64,000 nucleotides of DNA from Lepisosteus oculatus (Eukaryota; Chordata; Actinopteri; Semionotiformes; Lepisosteidae): the NCBI RefSeq assembly GCF_040954835.1, contig NC_090699.1, positions 16,113,817 to 16,177,816 of the forward strand. Direction: 5' to 3'. The position numbers were made by a program, and so were the translations under genes. This document shows positions 34,545 through 46,930 of this stretch, in pieces. The stretch's first letter is position 1; each line of letters begins with the position of its first letter. The notes below the pieces were generated by a model, which saw only the letters and a program-made list of their open reading frames with translations, made no database searches and was not told where the DNA came from.

Positions 34545-35435
34545 ACGCGCAGGGCCGAGGGTTAGTCTCCAGTCCCGGCGCAGCGACGCGCAGGGCCGAG
34601 GGTCAGTCTCCAGTCACGCAGGGCCAAGAGTCAGTCTCCAGTCCGGGCGCAGCGACGCGCAGGGCCAAGAGTCAGTCTCCAGTCCCGGCGCAGCAATGCG
34701 CAGGGCCGAGGGTCAGTCTCCAGTCCCGGCGCAGCGACGCGCAGGGCCAAGAGTCAGTCTCCAGTCCCGGCGCAGCGACGCGCAGGGCCGAGGGTCAGTC
34801 TCCAGTCCCGGCGCAGCGACGCGCAGGGCCAAGAGTCAGTCTCCAGTCCCGGCGCAGCGACGCGCAGGGCCGAGGGTCAGTCTCCAGTCCCGGCGCAGCG
34901 ACGCGCAGGGCCAAGAGTCAGTCTCCAGTCCCGGCGCAGCGACGCGCAGGGCCGAGGGTCAGTCTCCAGTCCCGGCGCAGCGACGCGCAGGGCCGAGGGT
35001 CAGTCTCCAGTCCCGGCGCAGCGACGCGCAGGGCCGTGGGTCAGTCTCCAGTCCCGGCGCAGCGACGCGCAGGGCCGAGGGTCAGTCTCCAGTCCCGGCG
35101 CAGCGACGCGCAGGGCCGAGGGTCAGTCTCCAGTCCCGGCGCAGCGACGCGCAGGGCCGAGGGTCAGTCTCCAGTCCCGGCGCAGCGACGCGCAGGGCCG
35201 AGGGTCAGTCTCCAGTCCCGGCGCAGCGACGCACAGGGCCGAGGGTCAGTCTCCAGTCCCGGCGCAGCGACGCACAGGGCCGAGGGTCAGTCTCCAGTCC
35301 CGGCGCAGCGACGCGCAGGGCCGAGGGTCAGTCTCCAGTCACGGCGCAGCAATGCGCAGGGCCGAGGGTCAGTCTCCAGTCACGGTGCAGGGCCAAGAGT
35401 CAGTCTCCAGTCCCGGTGCAGGGCCAAGAGTCAGG
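34545..35435 (+). repeat. CpG-rich minisatellite, 41-bp unit
   Basis: About 21 copies of a 41-bp unit: cagtcccggcgcagcgacg, then cgcagggccgagggtcagtc, then tc. Variants include ggccaagag for ggccgaggg, aatgcg for gacgcg and gacgcac for gacgcgc; they alternate in a block pattern at 34620-34930. The unit has no stop codon in two frames, so two long overlapping frames (34508-35470 and 34696-35448) run through it. They are a product of the repeat, not evidence of a protein. It lies between gene B and the first Ly6 gene. Confidence 0.95.
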
Positions 35436-36160
35436 GTCTGCACTCTGACTGCTGTTGTGGATTGTCCTGAGAGTCATTGTCTAATCTCAGTGTCAGACAT
35501 TAACTGTGGTATCTAATTATCCCCCCCCCAACTATGTTAACTGCTCTTGCACGTATCAATAATTCCGTTTCTGTTCTTTTCACAAAGATATTAATTTGCG
35601 TGTGTCTGGGTAACCGAGAGAGCTCCAGTCTAGCTGAAGAGAAACAATGAGTGACCTGATTTCTGTCCAGGGCCTCACGTTTCATGGCAGTACGTACTCA
35701 GGAACATGAGCTCCTCCGGTTCAATGCTTGCGTCACACTGCAATGGAATATCAACGCATTTCAATATTCTTCATTGTGAAAACAAAGTTCGTCAAGTTAT
35801 AAAGTTTAAGCCCTTGGGACACTTTCCACTCTCAGACACCTTTTGACTATATTTGAACTGTAATACTGAGACAGATTGAGAGGCGATGTCCTTTTTTCTT
35901 ATCCGCTTATACAGGGAAAAAAAATCTGTTTTTCGAGCATCAGCCAAGATCCTGTCACAGACTTGCCTGCAGTGCCTCAGAGCTGCCGCTTGTTGTAAAC
36001 AAAGGAAAAGTACAATACACATTGTCAAGCGAGAAGATTGAGTTTCTCCTGCTTGCTTACGTGTCCTCTCCAACCTGCTGTCTGGCCCAGTGACCTGCTG
36101 GCCTGACCTTGCTCAGGAGCACAAACCCGCAGACAGAAGGGGAAACTCCCTAGAAGTACA
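35436..36160. other. Unassigned stretch between minisatellite and CR1 tandem
   Basis: Contains a short C run (35521-35529) and unremarkable sequence. The frames at 35500-35685 and 35792-36073 (minus) show no motif. From about 36075 the sequence passes into the CR1-type segment. Confidence 0.4.
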
Positions 36161-36545
36161 TCGAAAACGAAGATCAGGAGGCCCTACTTTACACAGAGTT
36201 GCCGAATTGTACAACAAGCTGCCCAGCAGTGTTGTTGAAGCTGACTTGGCTTCTCTCATGAGAGCTGGATGAGCTCCTCCACTCGGGACTAGAGGTACTA
36301 CTTTATACCAAGAGCGGTGGGAGTGTGGAACAAGGTGTCCAGCTGTGTTGTGGAAGCTGATACCCTGACTTCTTTCAAGAAACAGCTGGATGAGATCCTC
36401 CAGTCGGGACAGGAGACACTACTTTACACAATGGGTGGTGGGAGTGTGGAACAAGCTGCCCAGCCACGTTGTGGAACCCAAGGCCCTGGATTCTTTCAAC
36501 AGCTGTATGAGGTCCTGAGCTCAGTTCATCTCTAATTACCAAACC
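36160..36545 (+). repeat. Three tandem copies of a CR1 LINE 3' segment
   Basis: Three consecutive units of about 120 bp start with ctactttacac or ctactttatac, each reading like VGVWNKVSSCVVEADTLTSF followed by KKQLDEILQSGQ. Units are at about 36182-36300, 36298-36418 and 36418-36540. The last passes into the normal CR1 end (ggctggatgggtcaaatggc, ctcttcctgtctcatgttct). The end abuts the promoter of Ly6 gene 1. Confidence 0.75.
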
Positions 36546-36574
36546 GGCTGGATGGGTCAAATGGCCTCTTCCTG

Positions 36575-36724
36575 TCTCATGTTCTTGTGTTTGGGTGGGG
36601 TGCTGTGATGTGACACCTGTTCTTCCAGCATCAGGACTGAGGCGGTGTGGGGAGGGTCAGGTGTCTCTCCTATAAGAGCACGGCACCTCCCTCTCCCCAA
36701 CACAGAACACTCATCTCTACACAG
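36575..36724 (+). promoter_or_regulatory. Promoter and non-coding exon 1 of Ly6 gene 1
   Basis: A TATA box (tataaga, 36671-36677) is followed 28-30 bases later by the probable start near 36700. The short leader caacacagaacactcatctc ends at 36724 with ctacacag before gtaagagg. The whole block from ttgtgtttgggtggggtgct onward is repeated almost base for base at 49020-49160, ahead of Ly6 gene 2. Conservation of TATA box, short exon and donor in both copies supports the call. Confidence 0.75.
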
Positions 36725-37621
36725 GTAAGAGGGGCTGCAAGATTTTTTACAATTTCCACCTTGAATCCACTTTGTTATAAAAATAAATCTTTTCCTTTTG
36801 CTCAGTGGTAGTTGTAAAGATGTGCGAGATGAGTTTATCTTAGGTTACCTTTTCGCTTTTAAAATGCAGTAAAGGTTTCATTATTTTAATAGTCTCGCTA
36901 TCACATCAGTATGGTTTTGCTGGCTGATCAATCATTTGAAAGTGAAGAATTTGTTTTCAAAGCTGGTGTTTACATTTGGAAAGAGCGAGTTTCTCCACGC
37001 ATACTGAAGCAGTGGACTGCTTCCTAGAAAACGAACGAGTCTTCCTGTCTGAAGTCTTGTTTAATTCTCTTGATGCTGAAAAGAATCACAGCCTGGAATA
37101 AAATTGTCAAGGCAGTACCAGCTGATGAGGGAATGACGTGCAGAGACCTTGATCAGTATATAAAATTCATGTTACGGAATGAATATCCTCCAATAAGATT
37201 GGTTTTAAAATATTGACTTCTGCTCATAGTTTATAAAAGAGGTTTGGTAGGAAGGTTGGGTCACATGACTTCTGCTTTTATATATAATTGTTTGCTTTGG
37301 GACAGTCCTTTGCCTATTTCTCTCGCACCCCTTACTGCTAACCTGCTGTTCGTTCTGCTAGGTGGGTTACACCAATAGCTTCTAATACATTATTCTGTAT
37401 TGCACTATGCAGCCGAAGCACTGTTGCTTCTTCGCGGTGGAAATCGACCTTTACCTATTCCTTTGCAGCCAATGCACACGGCTTCCTGCTACCCAATTGT
37501 CATTTAAGACAGGGGTTGAAAATGCCAACGTTACGCTGACAATAGGAAGGCAGAGGTGTGCAGCTCATGGTGGCCGATTGTTTCCCTCCGACAGCGCTCC
37601 GAGCCGCAGTGATTGATCGTG
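36725..37621 (+). other. Intron 1 of Ly6 gene 1 (5' UTR)
   Basis: Runs from the donor gtaagagg at 36725 to the acceptor ccgagccgcag at 37600-37610. Exon 2 then starts with tgattgatcgtg before the ATG at 37622. It contains, near 37425-37500, a tail piece of the 3208-3383 repeat family (tttacctattcctttgcagcc). The frame 37407-37616 is not supported. Confidence 0.55.
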
Positions 37622-40600
37622 ATGGCGTCCCTGTGGTTGACCGTCGCTGTGCTCCTGGCTCTCTGTCAGGGTGAGTGAGACAGCCGGGCTGTGTGTCACA
37701 ACATGCAAAATGAGAGGATGAAATTTCACTTTAATCTCAACAACACAGAAGAGACTGTTACTATTAGGACAGCTCTTGAATATTATTACGACACCCCTCT
37801 GTGAACGTGAGATCTAACCCTCTACTTTTTCTACAAGATCAGGGATCAAAAGGAACACTATTTTCTATTGATCTCGACCACACGAGAAGCTCAGCTCTTA
37901 TTGTTTCCTTGCAGCTGCTACAACACTACGTCCTACTCAACACCCGGAAACCAGACCCACAGGTAAGAGTCATTTCCAGTGATCAGACGTCTTCCACGTC
38001 TCCGTTTTTCAGTGCTGGTTCAGGGAACCCCTTCAGGCAGTGACCAACAACTGAACAGACAAGTTCACTTGAAGCTACATCAGGAAACAATACAAAATGT
38101 CAGGATGTCTGAGGCTTACGAATCTATAGAGTGCCTTCCGTGAGCCTAATCTCTCCTAGGAGTTATTGTCCCCATGGGAAGTGACAATCAGGAACTCCGA
38201 TTTCCATTATGTGCAACTCACGGCCGCACATTAAATCAGCTCTTTGCGAACCAGGGGTTACAAGGGGGGGAGAGGGAGGTTGTCACCATCTAGGTAGTGT
38301 CAATATTTACACTTTTCAGGAGCTTCAAAAGCAAGAGAGGAACCAAGGTGGGTTTTGAGATTGACGAAAGGATTCATAAGGTTCACCTGTTAATTCAGTT
38401 CTTGGTAAATTGCTGATCAACAGTCCAGGAACACAGAACTCAAAGACAAGTCCCACAGGCAGGGACACACCCAGAACCTCTTGCCTTCATTCAGATGACC
38501 CTTCAGGACCAGCTTCTAGTTTAGTGTCTGACCTTGGGAAGAGAGCTTGCTAATCAGTTTTTAGGAAACTGGTTTCCTATATAAACAGTGTCCACAATGT
38601 CTCCTGGTTAGTAAAGATGATTTGCCGCATTTGGATTCTTAGAGAGATTCAAGTGCAGGTCACAGTGACCGGTCCCCCCCTGCCCGCCCAGATGGGGTGT
38701 AGGAGGGGCGGCTGCACACAAGAACCAGCCTGAATACGGGAAGTCGATCAGCTCAGGGAACCAGCCTGCTGTTACACTCATTTCCCTGCCTGCTTGTCTT
38801 ATTAAGAGCACGGTTTGTTGTCACTCCCCCTCACATGGTGGAAGTGGAAAACCCCTCACCTGGTGGATTCCCTTCAGCCAGACTCTCTCCTTAACCAGCT
38901 CACTGTCCCAACTGCCAGTGATGTCTTGCTAGAAAAGCGCTAGGGCTGCGGTCAGGGGTTTTATAAGGAGCTGGCCTCCCAGGTGCAGCCAGAGAATGCA
39001 AGGCATGCATCTCTGTGATTGTTGCACCGCTGCCCCCTGGTGGCTGAACCCGGACTATACAGTTCTGATCCGACCGATCTGCTACAGCCGCATTCTGTTT
39101 CAATTAGAAGGCGGGTTTATTTCTACGGAATCGCATCGCTGCCACCAAGGGAAAACATCATACTGAATTTAAAAACAAATCCTGAGTTTTTTCATAATTA
39201 CAGGTATGTTATGTCAAGTACAGTATGAGAGACTGTGCTATCTCGTATTTACGCCTATTATATAGCCTATAATTTCGTATATACAGTAAGAGATAGTAAG
39301 TCTCGCGTACTGTACGTGATCGTGCGATAGCACAAAAATTGTCATACCTGCATCGCGATTATGTGACTTCCAGTTTTAAGCAGTAGCATCGATTCCAGGG
39401 CACACTTGTTATTGTTTGAGAATATGTGTGAGCGTCCTCGTGGTGAAACCTGTATTCAAATGCAGCACAAACGGTGACATTTCATCTTGATTAAACCCGG
39501 GGGGAAAATCAGTCTGCGCGCATCTCGCAGCGTTGCGCATTGTCAGGGACGCTGAACCCACAACGAGACCTAACCCTATCGACGGCTTGTGGGTACTGTC
39601 ATTGCACTGTAACAGGTGGTTCATGCGCTGATATGACCGTTGCTATCTCGTAATGACACGATAATTTTGTAATTGCGAGATCATTTGGAATCTCTTAATT
39701 ACATGATAACGGGATTTTATTTTCCTTTCTGGGAGCAATGGGCTTCCGTGAATTTCTCTTGCTGGCCTGTTGAAAATTAAATAGGACTGATAATTCTTTG
39801 TAAGAGTCTGGGTTATTTTTCTGGCTGGTCAGGAATTACGCCTCTAGGACGCCTTGTTTGTAAACAGCGTAACTTGTATGTTGTGTGTTGGGTAGTGTGT
39901 GCATTGTCATTATTAATACATACATTATTTGTTTATCCCAGTCTGCCTTTTGATTTATTACTTCTTCACCAAAGATGTGCCAGGGACCAATGGCACATGT
40001 GCCTCTAATTATACACCCTGCTCGGGTATATTTCATGACATAATCTTTACATTTGGGGGCTATGATTATTTATTTTAACTATTTATGATCTCACTGAGTT
40101 GTTTCTGGAGTGCTCTATTTTTTCTTAACCCATATGTTTTAAACAATAATTTCCAACAAGTTGTGTCTTCAGGGTTAGAAAAGGAAAAGAAGATATTTTC
40201 TATTTATCTCAATTTCACAGGAGAGACTCAGCTCTGATTGTGTCTTTACAGCTTCCCCTCCAGTACGTCAGACTGCACACCATGAAACTAGACCCACAGG
40301 TGAGAATGATATTTGCCTTCTTGAATCCCTATTTTTCACTACAGCTTCAGAGAATACTTTAGCCTACTAAAGTAAAGGTCACTTTCAGACTGTGACTAAT
40401 AATTGGCCAGTTTTCCTGAAAATTCAAGATAAACCTGGAACATGATGAAAAATGTGAGGCTGTTTGAGGCCAATTTGTTTTAAATGTAGCTTTTTGCATA
40501 CAGATTTTTGTAACGATGTTACTCATGTCCCAGTGTGTGAAGTATGTTCAGTCAGTCTGACCTCCACTGTGTGTCACTACTGTCCGTGTGTGAAGTGTGT

Positions 40601-43600
40601 TCAGTCAGTCTGATCTCCACTGTGTGTCATTACTGTTCCAGTGTGTGAAGTGTGTTCAGTCAGTCTGATCTCCACTGTGTGTCATTACTGTCCCAGTGTG
40701 TGAAGTGTGTTCAGTCAGTCTGATCTCCACTGTGTGTCATTACTGTCCCAGTGTGTGAAGTGTGTTCAGTCAGTCTGATCTCCACTTTGTGTCATTACTG
40801 TCCCAGTGTGTGAAGTTTATTCAGTCACTCTGATCTCCACAGTGTGTCAGACATCAGTTAGTACAGCTGTTTAAAAGGTTGTTTTTTAACATGAGAAATA
40901 ATTGTCTAAGTTTTCCAACAATGTGTCTTTTGTGTTTAAAAGGAACAGACTGTATTGTCTGTTGATCTAAACCACACAGGAGAGATTGAACTCAGATTGT
41001 GTCTTTGCAGTTTCCAAGACAGTACATCCTACCCAACCCAAGGAAACTAGACCCACAGGTGAGAAAGTTTTTTCCAATATTTACACAAGTCAGTATTTTA
41101 ATACATATCTTCATAATAGTGTAACTACTGTCCCAGTGTGTGAAGTGTGTTCAGTTAGTCTGATCTCCACTGTGTGTCATTACTGTCCCAGTGTGTGAAG
41201 TGTGTTCAGTCAGTCTGATCTCCACAGTGTGTCATTACTGTCCCAGTGTGTGAAGTTTATTCAGTCACTCTGATCTCCACAGTGTGTCAGACATCAGTTA
41301 GTACAGCTGTTTAAAGGGTTGTTTTTTAACATGAGGATTAATTGTCTATGTTTTCCAACAATGTGTCTTTTGTGTTTAAAAGGAACACACTGTATTTTCT
41401 GTTGATCTAAACCACACAGGAGAGACTGAACTCAGATTGTGTCTTTGCAGTTTCCAAGACAGTACATCCTACCCAACCCAAGGAACCTAGACCCACAGGT
41501 GAGAAAGATATTTCTGATATTCACACAAGCATCTTTCAGGTTGCTATCTTTCAATACTGGCTTAGAAAATGCCATAAAGCAGTGACCACTACCAGCTACT
41601 GACCAGACCTTCTAGAAATCAAGCTACATCTGGAAAACAATGAAAATGTGAAAATGTTTGTGGCTTATTTGTCTTAAAGTCAGTATTGTGATACACATCT
41701 GCATAATAGTGTTAATACTGTCCCAGTGTATGAAGTGTGTTCAATAAGTCTGATCTCCACTGTGTGTCACTATCGTCCCAGTGTGTGAAGTGTGTTCAGT
41801 CAGTCTGATCTCCACTGTGTGTCATTACTGTCCCTGTGTGTGAATTGTGTTCAGTCAGTCTGATCTCCACTGTGTGTCATTACTGTCCCAGTGTGTGAAG
41901 TGTGTACAGTCAGTCTGATCTCCACTGTGTGTCATTACTGTCCCAGTGTGTGAAGTGCGTTCAGTCAGTCTGATCTCCACTGTGTGTTATTACTGTCCCA
42001 GTGTTTGAAGTGTGTTCAGTCAGTCCGATCTGCAGTGTGTGTGACTGGTCACTCATAACTATTAATACAGGTTTTAAAAAAAAAACTAAATATAGATAAA
42101 TATACAGTATAGATTTATCTAAATTTTCTTAAAACATGCCTTCTGGGTTTAAAAGGAACAGAGTGTATGTTCTATCGATCTCAACTTCACAGGAGAGACT
42201 TAACTCTGATTGTGTCTTTACAGCTTTTACTCCAGTACGTCACACTGAACACTATGAAACTAGACCCACAGGTGAGAAAAACACTTTCCATCTTCCCACA
42301 TGCAAGCTCATCATGTCTCTCTCTCTCTCTCAGTACTATTAAAAAAAAAACCTTCAGACAGACAAAGTTCAAACTACAGGCTGTTTATACTAGCATAATG
42401 TTTGAGACTACATTTTTTAAAGGCCTTTTTGTGATAAGTGCCTTCATCACAGTGTCATTACTGTCCCAGTGTGTGAAGTGTGTTCAGTGATGTGTGTTCA
42501 GTAAATATGATTTACATTTTATATGATGGGTTATTTATTACTGTTAGTCCAGCTGTCTGTATTAAAATACCCCTTTGTGAGTGTTAACCGTCTTTATTTT
42601 TAACCAGGTGATTTTAGTTTTTAACACAAACAGATTGTGTTTCCTATTGATCTAAACCAAACAGGAGAAACTCAGCTCTGATTGTTTCTTTACAGTTTCC
42701 AAACCAGTACGTCCTACTCAAACCAAGGAAACTAAATCCACAGGTAAAAAGTTAATTCCAATATTCACACAAGCATCAGGTCACTATCTTTCAGTACAGG
42801 CTTAGAAAGCACATTTTGGCCCTGACCAACAACTGTTTGGATATCCTAAAATTTCAAGCTACATTTGGAGCACAATACAAAATGTGAGGCTGTTTAAAGC
42901 TAAAGTTCAATAAAGGCAGTACTGTGACATGTGTCTTCATCACAGTGTCACTTCTGTTTATGTTTGTGAAGTGTGTTAAGTAAATCTGATCTCCACAGTA
43001 TCATGCCAGTGTATGAGAACTGCATTCATTGAATCTTGTCTCCATACGTCATTACTGTCCCAGTGTGTGAAGTGTGTTCAGTCAGTCTGATCTCCACTGT
43101 GTGTCATTACTGTTCCAGTGTGTGAAGTGTGTTCAGTCAGTCTGATCTCCACTGTGTGGCATTACTGTCCCAGTGTGTGAAGTGTGTTCAGTCAGTCTGA
43201 TCTCCACTGTGTGTCATTACTGTTCCAGTGTGTGAAGTGTGTTCAGTCAGTCTGATCTCCACTTTGTGTCATTACTGTCCCAGTGTGTGAAGTGTGTTTA
43301 GTCAGTCTGATCTCCACTGTGTGTCATTACTGTCCCAGTGTGTGAAGTGTGTTTAGTCAGTCTGATCTCCACTGTGTGTCATTACTGTCCCAGTATGTGA
43401 AGTGTGTTCAGTCAGTCTGATCTCCACTGTGTGTCATTACTGTCCCAGTGTGTGAAGTGTGTTCAGTCAGTCTGATCTCCACTGTGTGTCATTACTGTCC
43501 CAGTGTGTGAAGTGTGTTCAGTCAGTCTGATCTCCACTGTGTGTCATTACTGTCCCAGTGTGTGAAGTGTGTTCAGTCAGTCTGATCTCCACTGTGTGTC

Positions 43601-45192
43601 ATTACTGTCCCAGTATGTGAAGTGTGTTCAGTCAGTCTGATCTCCACTGTGTGTCATTACTGTCCCAGTGTGTGAAGTGTGTTCAGTCAGTCTGATCTCC
43701 ACTGTGTGTCATTACTGTTCCAGTGTGTGAAGTGTGTTCAGTCAGTCTGATCTCCACTGTGTGTCATTACTGTTCCAGTGTGTGAAGTGTGTTCAGTCAG
43801 TCTGATCTCCACTGTGTGTCATTACTGTTCCAGTGTGTGAAGTGTGTTCAGTCAGTCTGATCTCCACTGTGTGTCATTACTGTCCCAGTGTGTGAAGTGT
43901 ATGAAGTCTGATCTGCTCTGTTGCCATGTGAAACTCAGAGGATGAGGGTTTCACACTTTGCTTACACAGTCTCCTCAGTGTCAGCCTCCCCTCCTCCTGA
44001 CTGGGTGTACCAATCTCACCCTGCATTTAACCTTCAGCCTTGTCAGTGTTCACCTGGACATGGAGCTCTGAAGGAAACGTATGAAAGGTTTCCCAAAGGG
44101 AGGAAATGTGGGGGCTTCAACAGGAACAGAGCATATTTGCTACTGATGTCAAGCACACAGGAGAGACTCAGCTCTGCTTGTTTCTTTACAGATTCCACAC
44201 CGAGACGTCACGCTCGTTCCCTGGAAGATACAGATACTGGTATGGATGCTGTTGTCTCTTTCTGTTTTGAATGTGGGATCCCTGATGTGTATCTGTGTCT
44301 GAGACATGTTCATCGGAGTCTCAGGTGTGACCAGAGTGTCTAACCGATTTCCACAGAGTCCTCAGAGCTCCAGTCTCTGAAGTGCTATCAGTGTGTCGAC
44401 ATCTCCGAGCAGCCGAACTGCAGCAGCCCTGAGGAGGTGGAGTGTCGCCCTGGTCTGACCCGCTGTCTCAACATGATGCTCATCCCTCCTGCCTGTGAGT
44501 GCAGCCCCTTGTCTCTTACCCCCTGCAGCTGTTCCTCTGGGGCCCCATCAGTACTGGATTCCTTTAGGTGCAACAGGCAGGCAGGAGACTACAACTCCCA
44601 TCATGCTCCAGCTCTTTCACCATTGTCTCACCATTGGATAGAAGTCAGGTCCTTCCTTCCTGTCCAAGCTCACACAGTTAAAGTCCTGTGCTATAAGTAC
44701 CCTGATCTGTTGAGCCTAATTGCAAAATAAGATCAGATCCACATGGGCTTGGTGTGCAGAGGCGTTCCTTTAAAGTAAGAGTCATAAAATAATCTACTGA
44801 CCCCAGTGCTTGAGATGACTTCCTGGGAGCATTCAAGAAAGCTGGATGGGCTCCTTGGATCCCCCAAGAATTGATGCCCAACTCAGTCCCTCTTTATGTT
44901 CATCCTTATTGATTACAGGGTCGCTTGAGGGAGCAAGCTTATGGTGAGTAGGGTTCACCTTAATGGGCTCTTCTTCCTCTGCTCGGGGTGAAGGAGTGGA
45001 GTTGCCCACTTGCGTGGCGCTTGAAGGTCCGCATGAAACACAGACCCTGAATCCCGACTCTCATCCTCTTCCTCCCTCTCCCCAGACGGGATAACCCGGC
45101 GCTGCGCCTCGGAGAGGGAGTGCCAGAGCCTGGAGTCCAACCCCAGCAGCTTTGTGACAGCCCGCTGCTGTGACACTGACCTCTGCAACTGA
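37622..45192 (+). CDS. Secreted Ly6/uPAR three-finger protein with mini-exon stalk (gene 1)
   Basis: Predicted coding exons: 37622-37670 (signal peptide, MASLWLTVAVLLALCQ); seven 48-bp mini-exons 37915-37962, 40252-40299, 41011-41058, 41451-41498, 42224-42271, 42696-42743, 44192-44239; Ly6 exon A 44357-44494; Ly6 exon B 45086-45192 with TGA 45190-45192. All internal junctions are phase 1. The total is 630 bp, 209 residues. The Ly6 part has LKCYQCVDI, C-rich spacing, then RRCASERECQS and CCDTDLCN at the very end, ten cysteines in the three-finger pattern. Nothing follows the final CN, so there is no GPI-anchor signal and the protein should be secreted. AATAAA at 45238-45243. The stalk units are Ser/Thr/Pro/Arg-rich, such as ASPPVRQTAHHETRPT and VSKTVHPTQPKETRPT, and could be O-glycosylated. 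Function is unknown; Ly6 proteins usually bind receptors or other surface proteins. Confidence 0.85.
40520..40850 (+). repeat. 55-bp minisatellite in Ly6 gene 1, array 1
   Basis: About six copies of the unit tgtgtcattactgtcccagt, gtgtgaagtgtgttcagtca, gtctgatctccactg. Smaller arrays of the same unit are at 41115-41290 (3 copies) and 41705-42040 (6 copies). The CTGAT and the later tgtcccag give each unit a branch-point/AG layout. Confidence 0.92.
43020..43905 (+). repeat. 55-bp minisatellite in Ly6 gene 1, main array
   Basis: About 16 copies of the 55-bp unit, with only few differences (ttcc for tccc, tatg for tgtg, ttta for ttca). It lies in the intron between mini-exons 6 and 7. High similarity between neighbours points to recent expansion or gene conversion. 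Confidence 0.95.
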
Positions 45193-45399
45193 TCATTGCG
45201 CCCCCACACCCCCATGGGCAGAGGGCCCGGGCTCCCCAATAAATACCTACAGCTGAACATTGACCCCAGTGTGTGTGTCCTTCCTCAGCACGAGCTCGTC
45301 CAGAGGGTGACGAAATTACAGCAGGAGTGTCCAAGGCAGTGTCAGAGGGGTAGACATGACACAACACACAACACAGTCAACACAAACACACATCCATTC

Positions 45400-46190
45400 A
45401 GTCCAATTCGGGCTTTATTGTTATTATCAATTATTGTATTCCAGTACAACAGTAGAACAAGGAAGACCGATACAATCCCAATAGAGAAGACAGTACAAGA
45501 CAGTTGCAGGAGATCACAGAAGGCAGTTACTTTAGATTGCTAAGAAGAGATGAAAGATGTGAAAGAGATGAAAGAGTCTGGTACTTTTACACCTGAGGAC
45601 ACAGAAGCGTTTTCCAGACGGGAGTGATGTTAATTCACAAAAGAGGGGGTAGGAACTCTCCATAATGAACCACTCCTCCTTGACACCCATGACGTTGGTG
45701 GAGGATACGTAATTAGATTTGTACCAATTATTTTGCTTATTCTTATTTTCACTTTTTTCCCCCAGTCTATTACAATTAATGATGTTGCAAAGTCAACAAG
45801 TGAGACAGTATGCTAAAACACTTTCAACAAATTGCTCATAGAAAAATGTTAAAATCAGAGTATCTAACTTAAAAGATCTGTTTCTTGAGAAAAAAAGAAA
45901 CTATATTTGTCTTTTATATAAATGGTGTCACAACATTTGTCCTAACTCAGGTTTTTGTCTATGATTTTTAATATCAAAGACAAGTTTATTTGTTTTCATG
46001 ACATGTCAAGGAGAAGTCATCACACCATTAAGTAAAATTATTTCAGATGGACCCATGATGCCTTTCTCTGTCCCTAAATGAGCTGACCAGGGCTGAGTCA
46101 TCAGCAAACTTAATGAGATGTCTATCTTTGTGTTACAATCTTTGACAATCGTTAGTGTATAGTGAATATAGATAACCATTTCCCAATTAT
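45400..46190 (-). mobile_element. Decayed L2/Rex1-like LINE
   Basis: Near 46060-46130 the minus strand reads HLIKFADDSALVSSFRDRE, the catalytic ADD motif of a reverse transcriptase. Toward 45590 the minus strand keeps scattered pieces of the later ORF and 3' UTR (gggctttattgttattatc near 45408 as the end). Many stops and gaps; an old copy. Confidence 0.6.
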
Positions 46191-46574
46191 TTTCTTAAGA
46201 AACGTACACACTTAAGAATGGAAAATTGAGTTAACAACTTAAGATAAGGCTTACAATTTAGAAAGACAAAGACGTTGGGTCATTAGGGTGTAAGATACAG
46301 CAGATACATACGTTACATGCATGAATTCAAAATAAATATGCTGTATACAGTTTATATTGATTTATAGTAATCTTCTGGGTCAACTAGCAGATATTTTTTC
46401 CAGGAGAGATTGTAAAGATTAACTCAGTCCAGTGAAGTGTGGTAACACCACAGTTTTACGAAACTGTGACCCTCAGGATCTTCTTAATTACTCAATTATA
46501 CTCCCAGAAAAGTGTAAAAAATGCGACAAAACATCAAAGCAGCACGCCCTGTAACATAGCCAAATTGATCAAAT

Positions 46575-46930
46575 TTCAAGTAATCCAGTCATTTTCTAAC
46601 CACCTTATCCAATTCAGGGGCAAGGGGGGCTAGAGTCTATCCCAGCATGCAGAGGGCACAAGGCAGGGCACAGCCTGGACAGGACAGCAGCGCCAGGCGC
46701 AGTCAAACACACACCAAATCCGGTTTTCCCAGAATCCAATTAATTTACCAGCATGCCTGTGGACTGTGTGAGGAAACAGGAGCACCTGGAGGCAAACTCA
46801 CACAGACTCAGGGAGAACATGCAAATTCCATACAAAGGAATCCACAGATCCACACAGCCTCTGAGGAGTTGAACCCGGGACCCCAGCACTGCAAGGCAGT
46901 GATGCTCACCACTGCGACACCATTCAACTC
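46575..46930 (-). mobile_element. tRNA-derived (V-type) SINE, near full length
   Basis: In minus orientation it runs from the tRNA-like head (ttgaacccgggaccccagca, cactgcaaggcagtgatgct, caccactgcgacacc) through the conserved central block (gggagaacatgcaaattcc; ccaattaatttaccagcatg) to the tail (cattttctaaccaccttatc, caattcagggg). The GAACCCGGG box is the B box of the tRNA-type promoter read backwards. Confidence 0.8.

Larger units (their letters stand above)
37915..44239 (+). other. Row of seven 48-bp phase 1-1 mini-exons (gene 1)
   Basis: Each unit follows a tctttacag, tctttgcag, tttcttgcag-like or similar acceptor and ends in a gtgaga, gtaaga, gtaaaa or gtatgg donor. With split codons completed they encode, in order: AATTLRPTQHPETRPT, ASPPVRQTAHHETRPT, VSKTVHPTQPKETRPT, VSKTVHPTQPKEPRPT, AFTPVRHTEHYETRPT, VSKPVRPTQTKETKST and DSTPRRHARSLEDTDT. 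The sequence just before the acceptor (ggagagactcagctctgatt) is also repeated, so the duplicated module is exon plus flanking intron. Any unit can be skipped without shifting frame. Confidence 0.82.

Noticed and set aside
34508-35470. Long open frames of 320 and 250 codons (Ser/Arg/Gln-rich repeats)
   Set aside because: They are two of the three frames of one 41-bp minisatellite without stops. The period is not a multiple of three, so both give the same peptides in rotation; no start context, splice signal or domain.
37801-38043. 80-codon frame across the first mini-exon of Ly6 gene 1
   Set aside because: Uses the wrong frame of the mini-exon (LLQHYVLLNTRKPDPQ) and ignores its splice sites; only the phase 1 reading gives the repeated ETRPT units.
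44437-44730. Frame of 97 codons starting inside Ly6 exon A (and the match at 55692-55985)
   Set aside because: Reads through the gtgagt donor into the intron; the Ly6 cysteine pattern is completed only by splicing to exon B.
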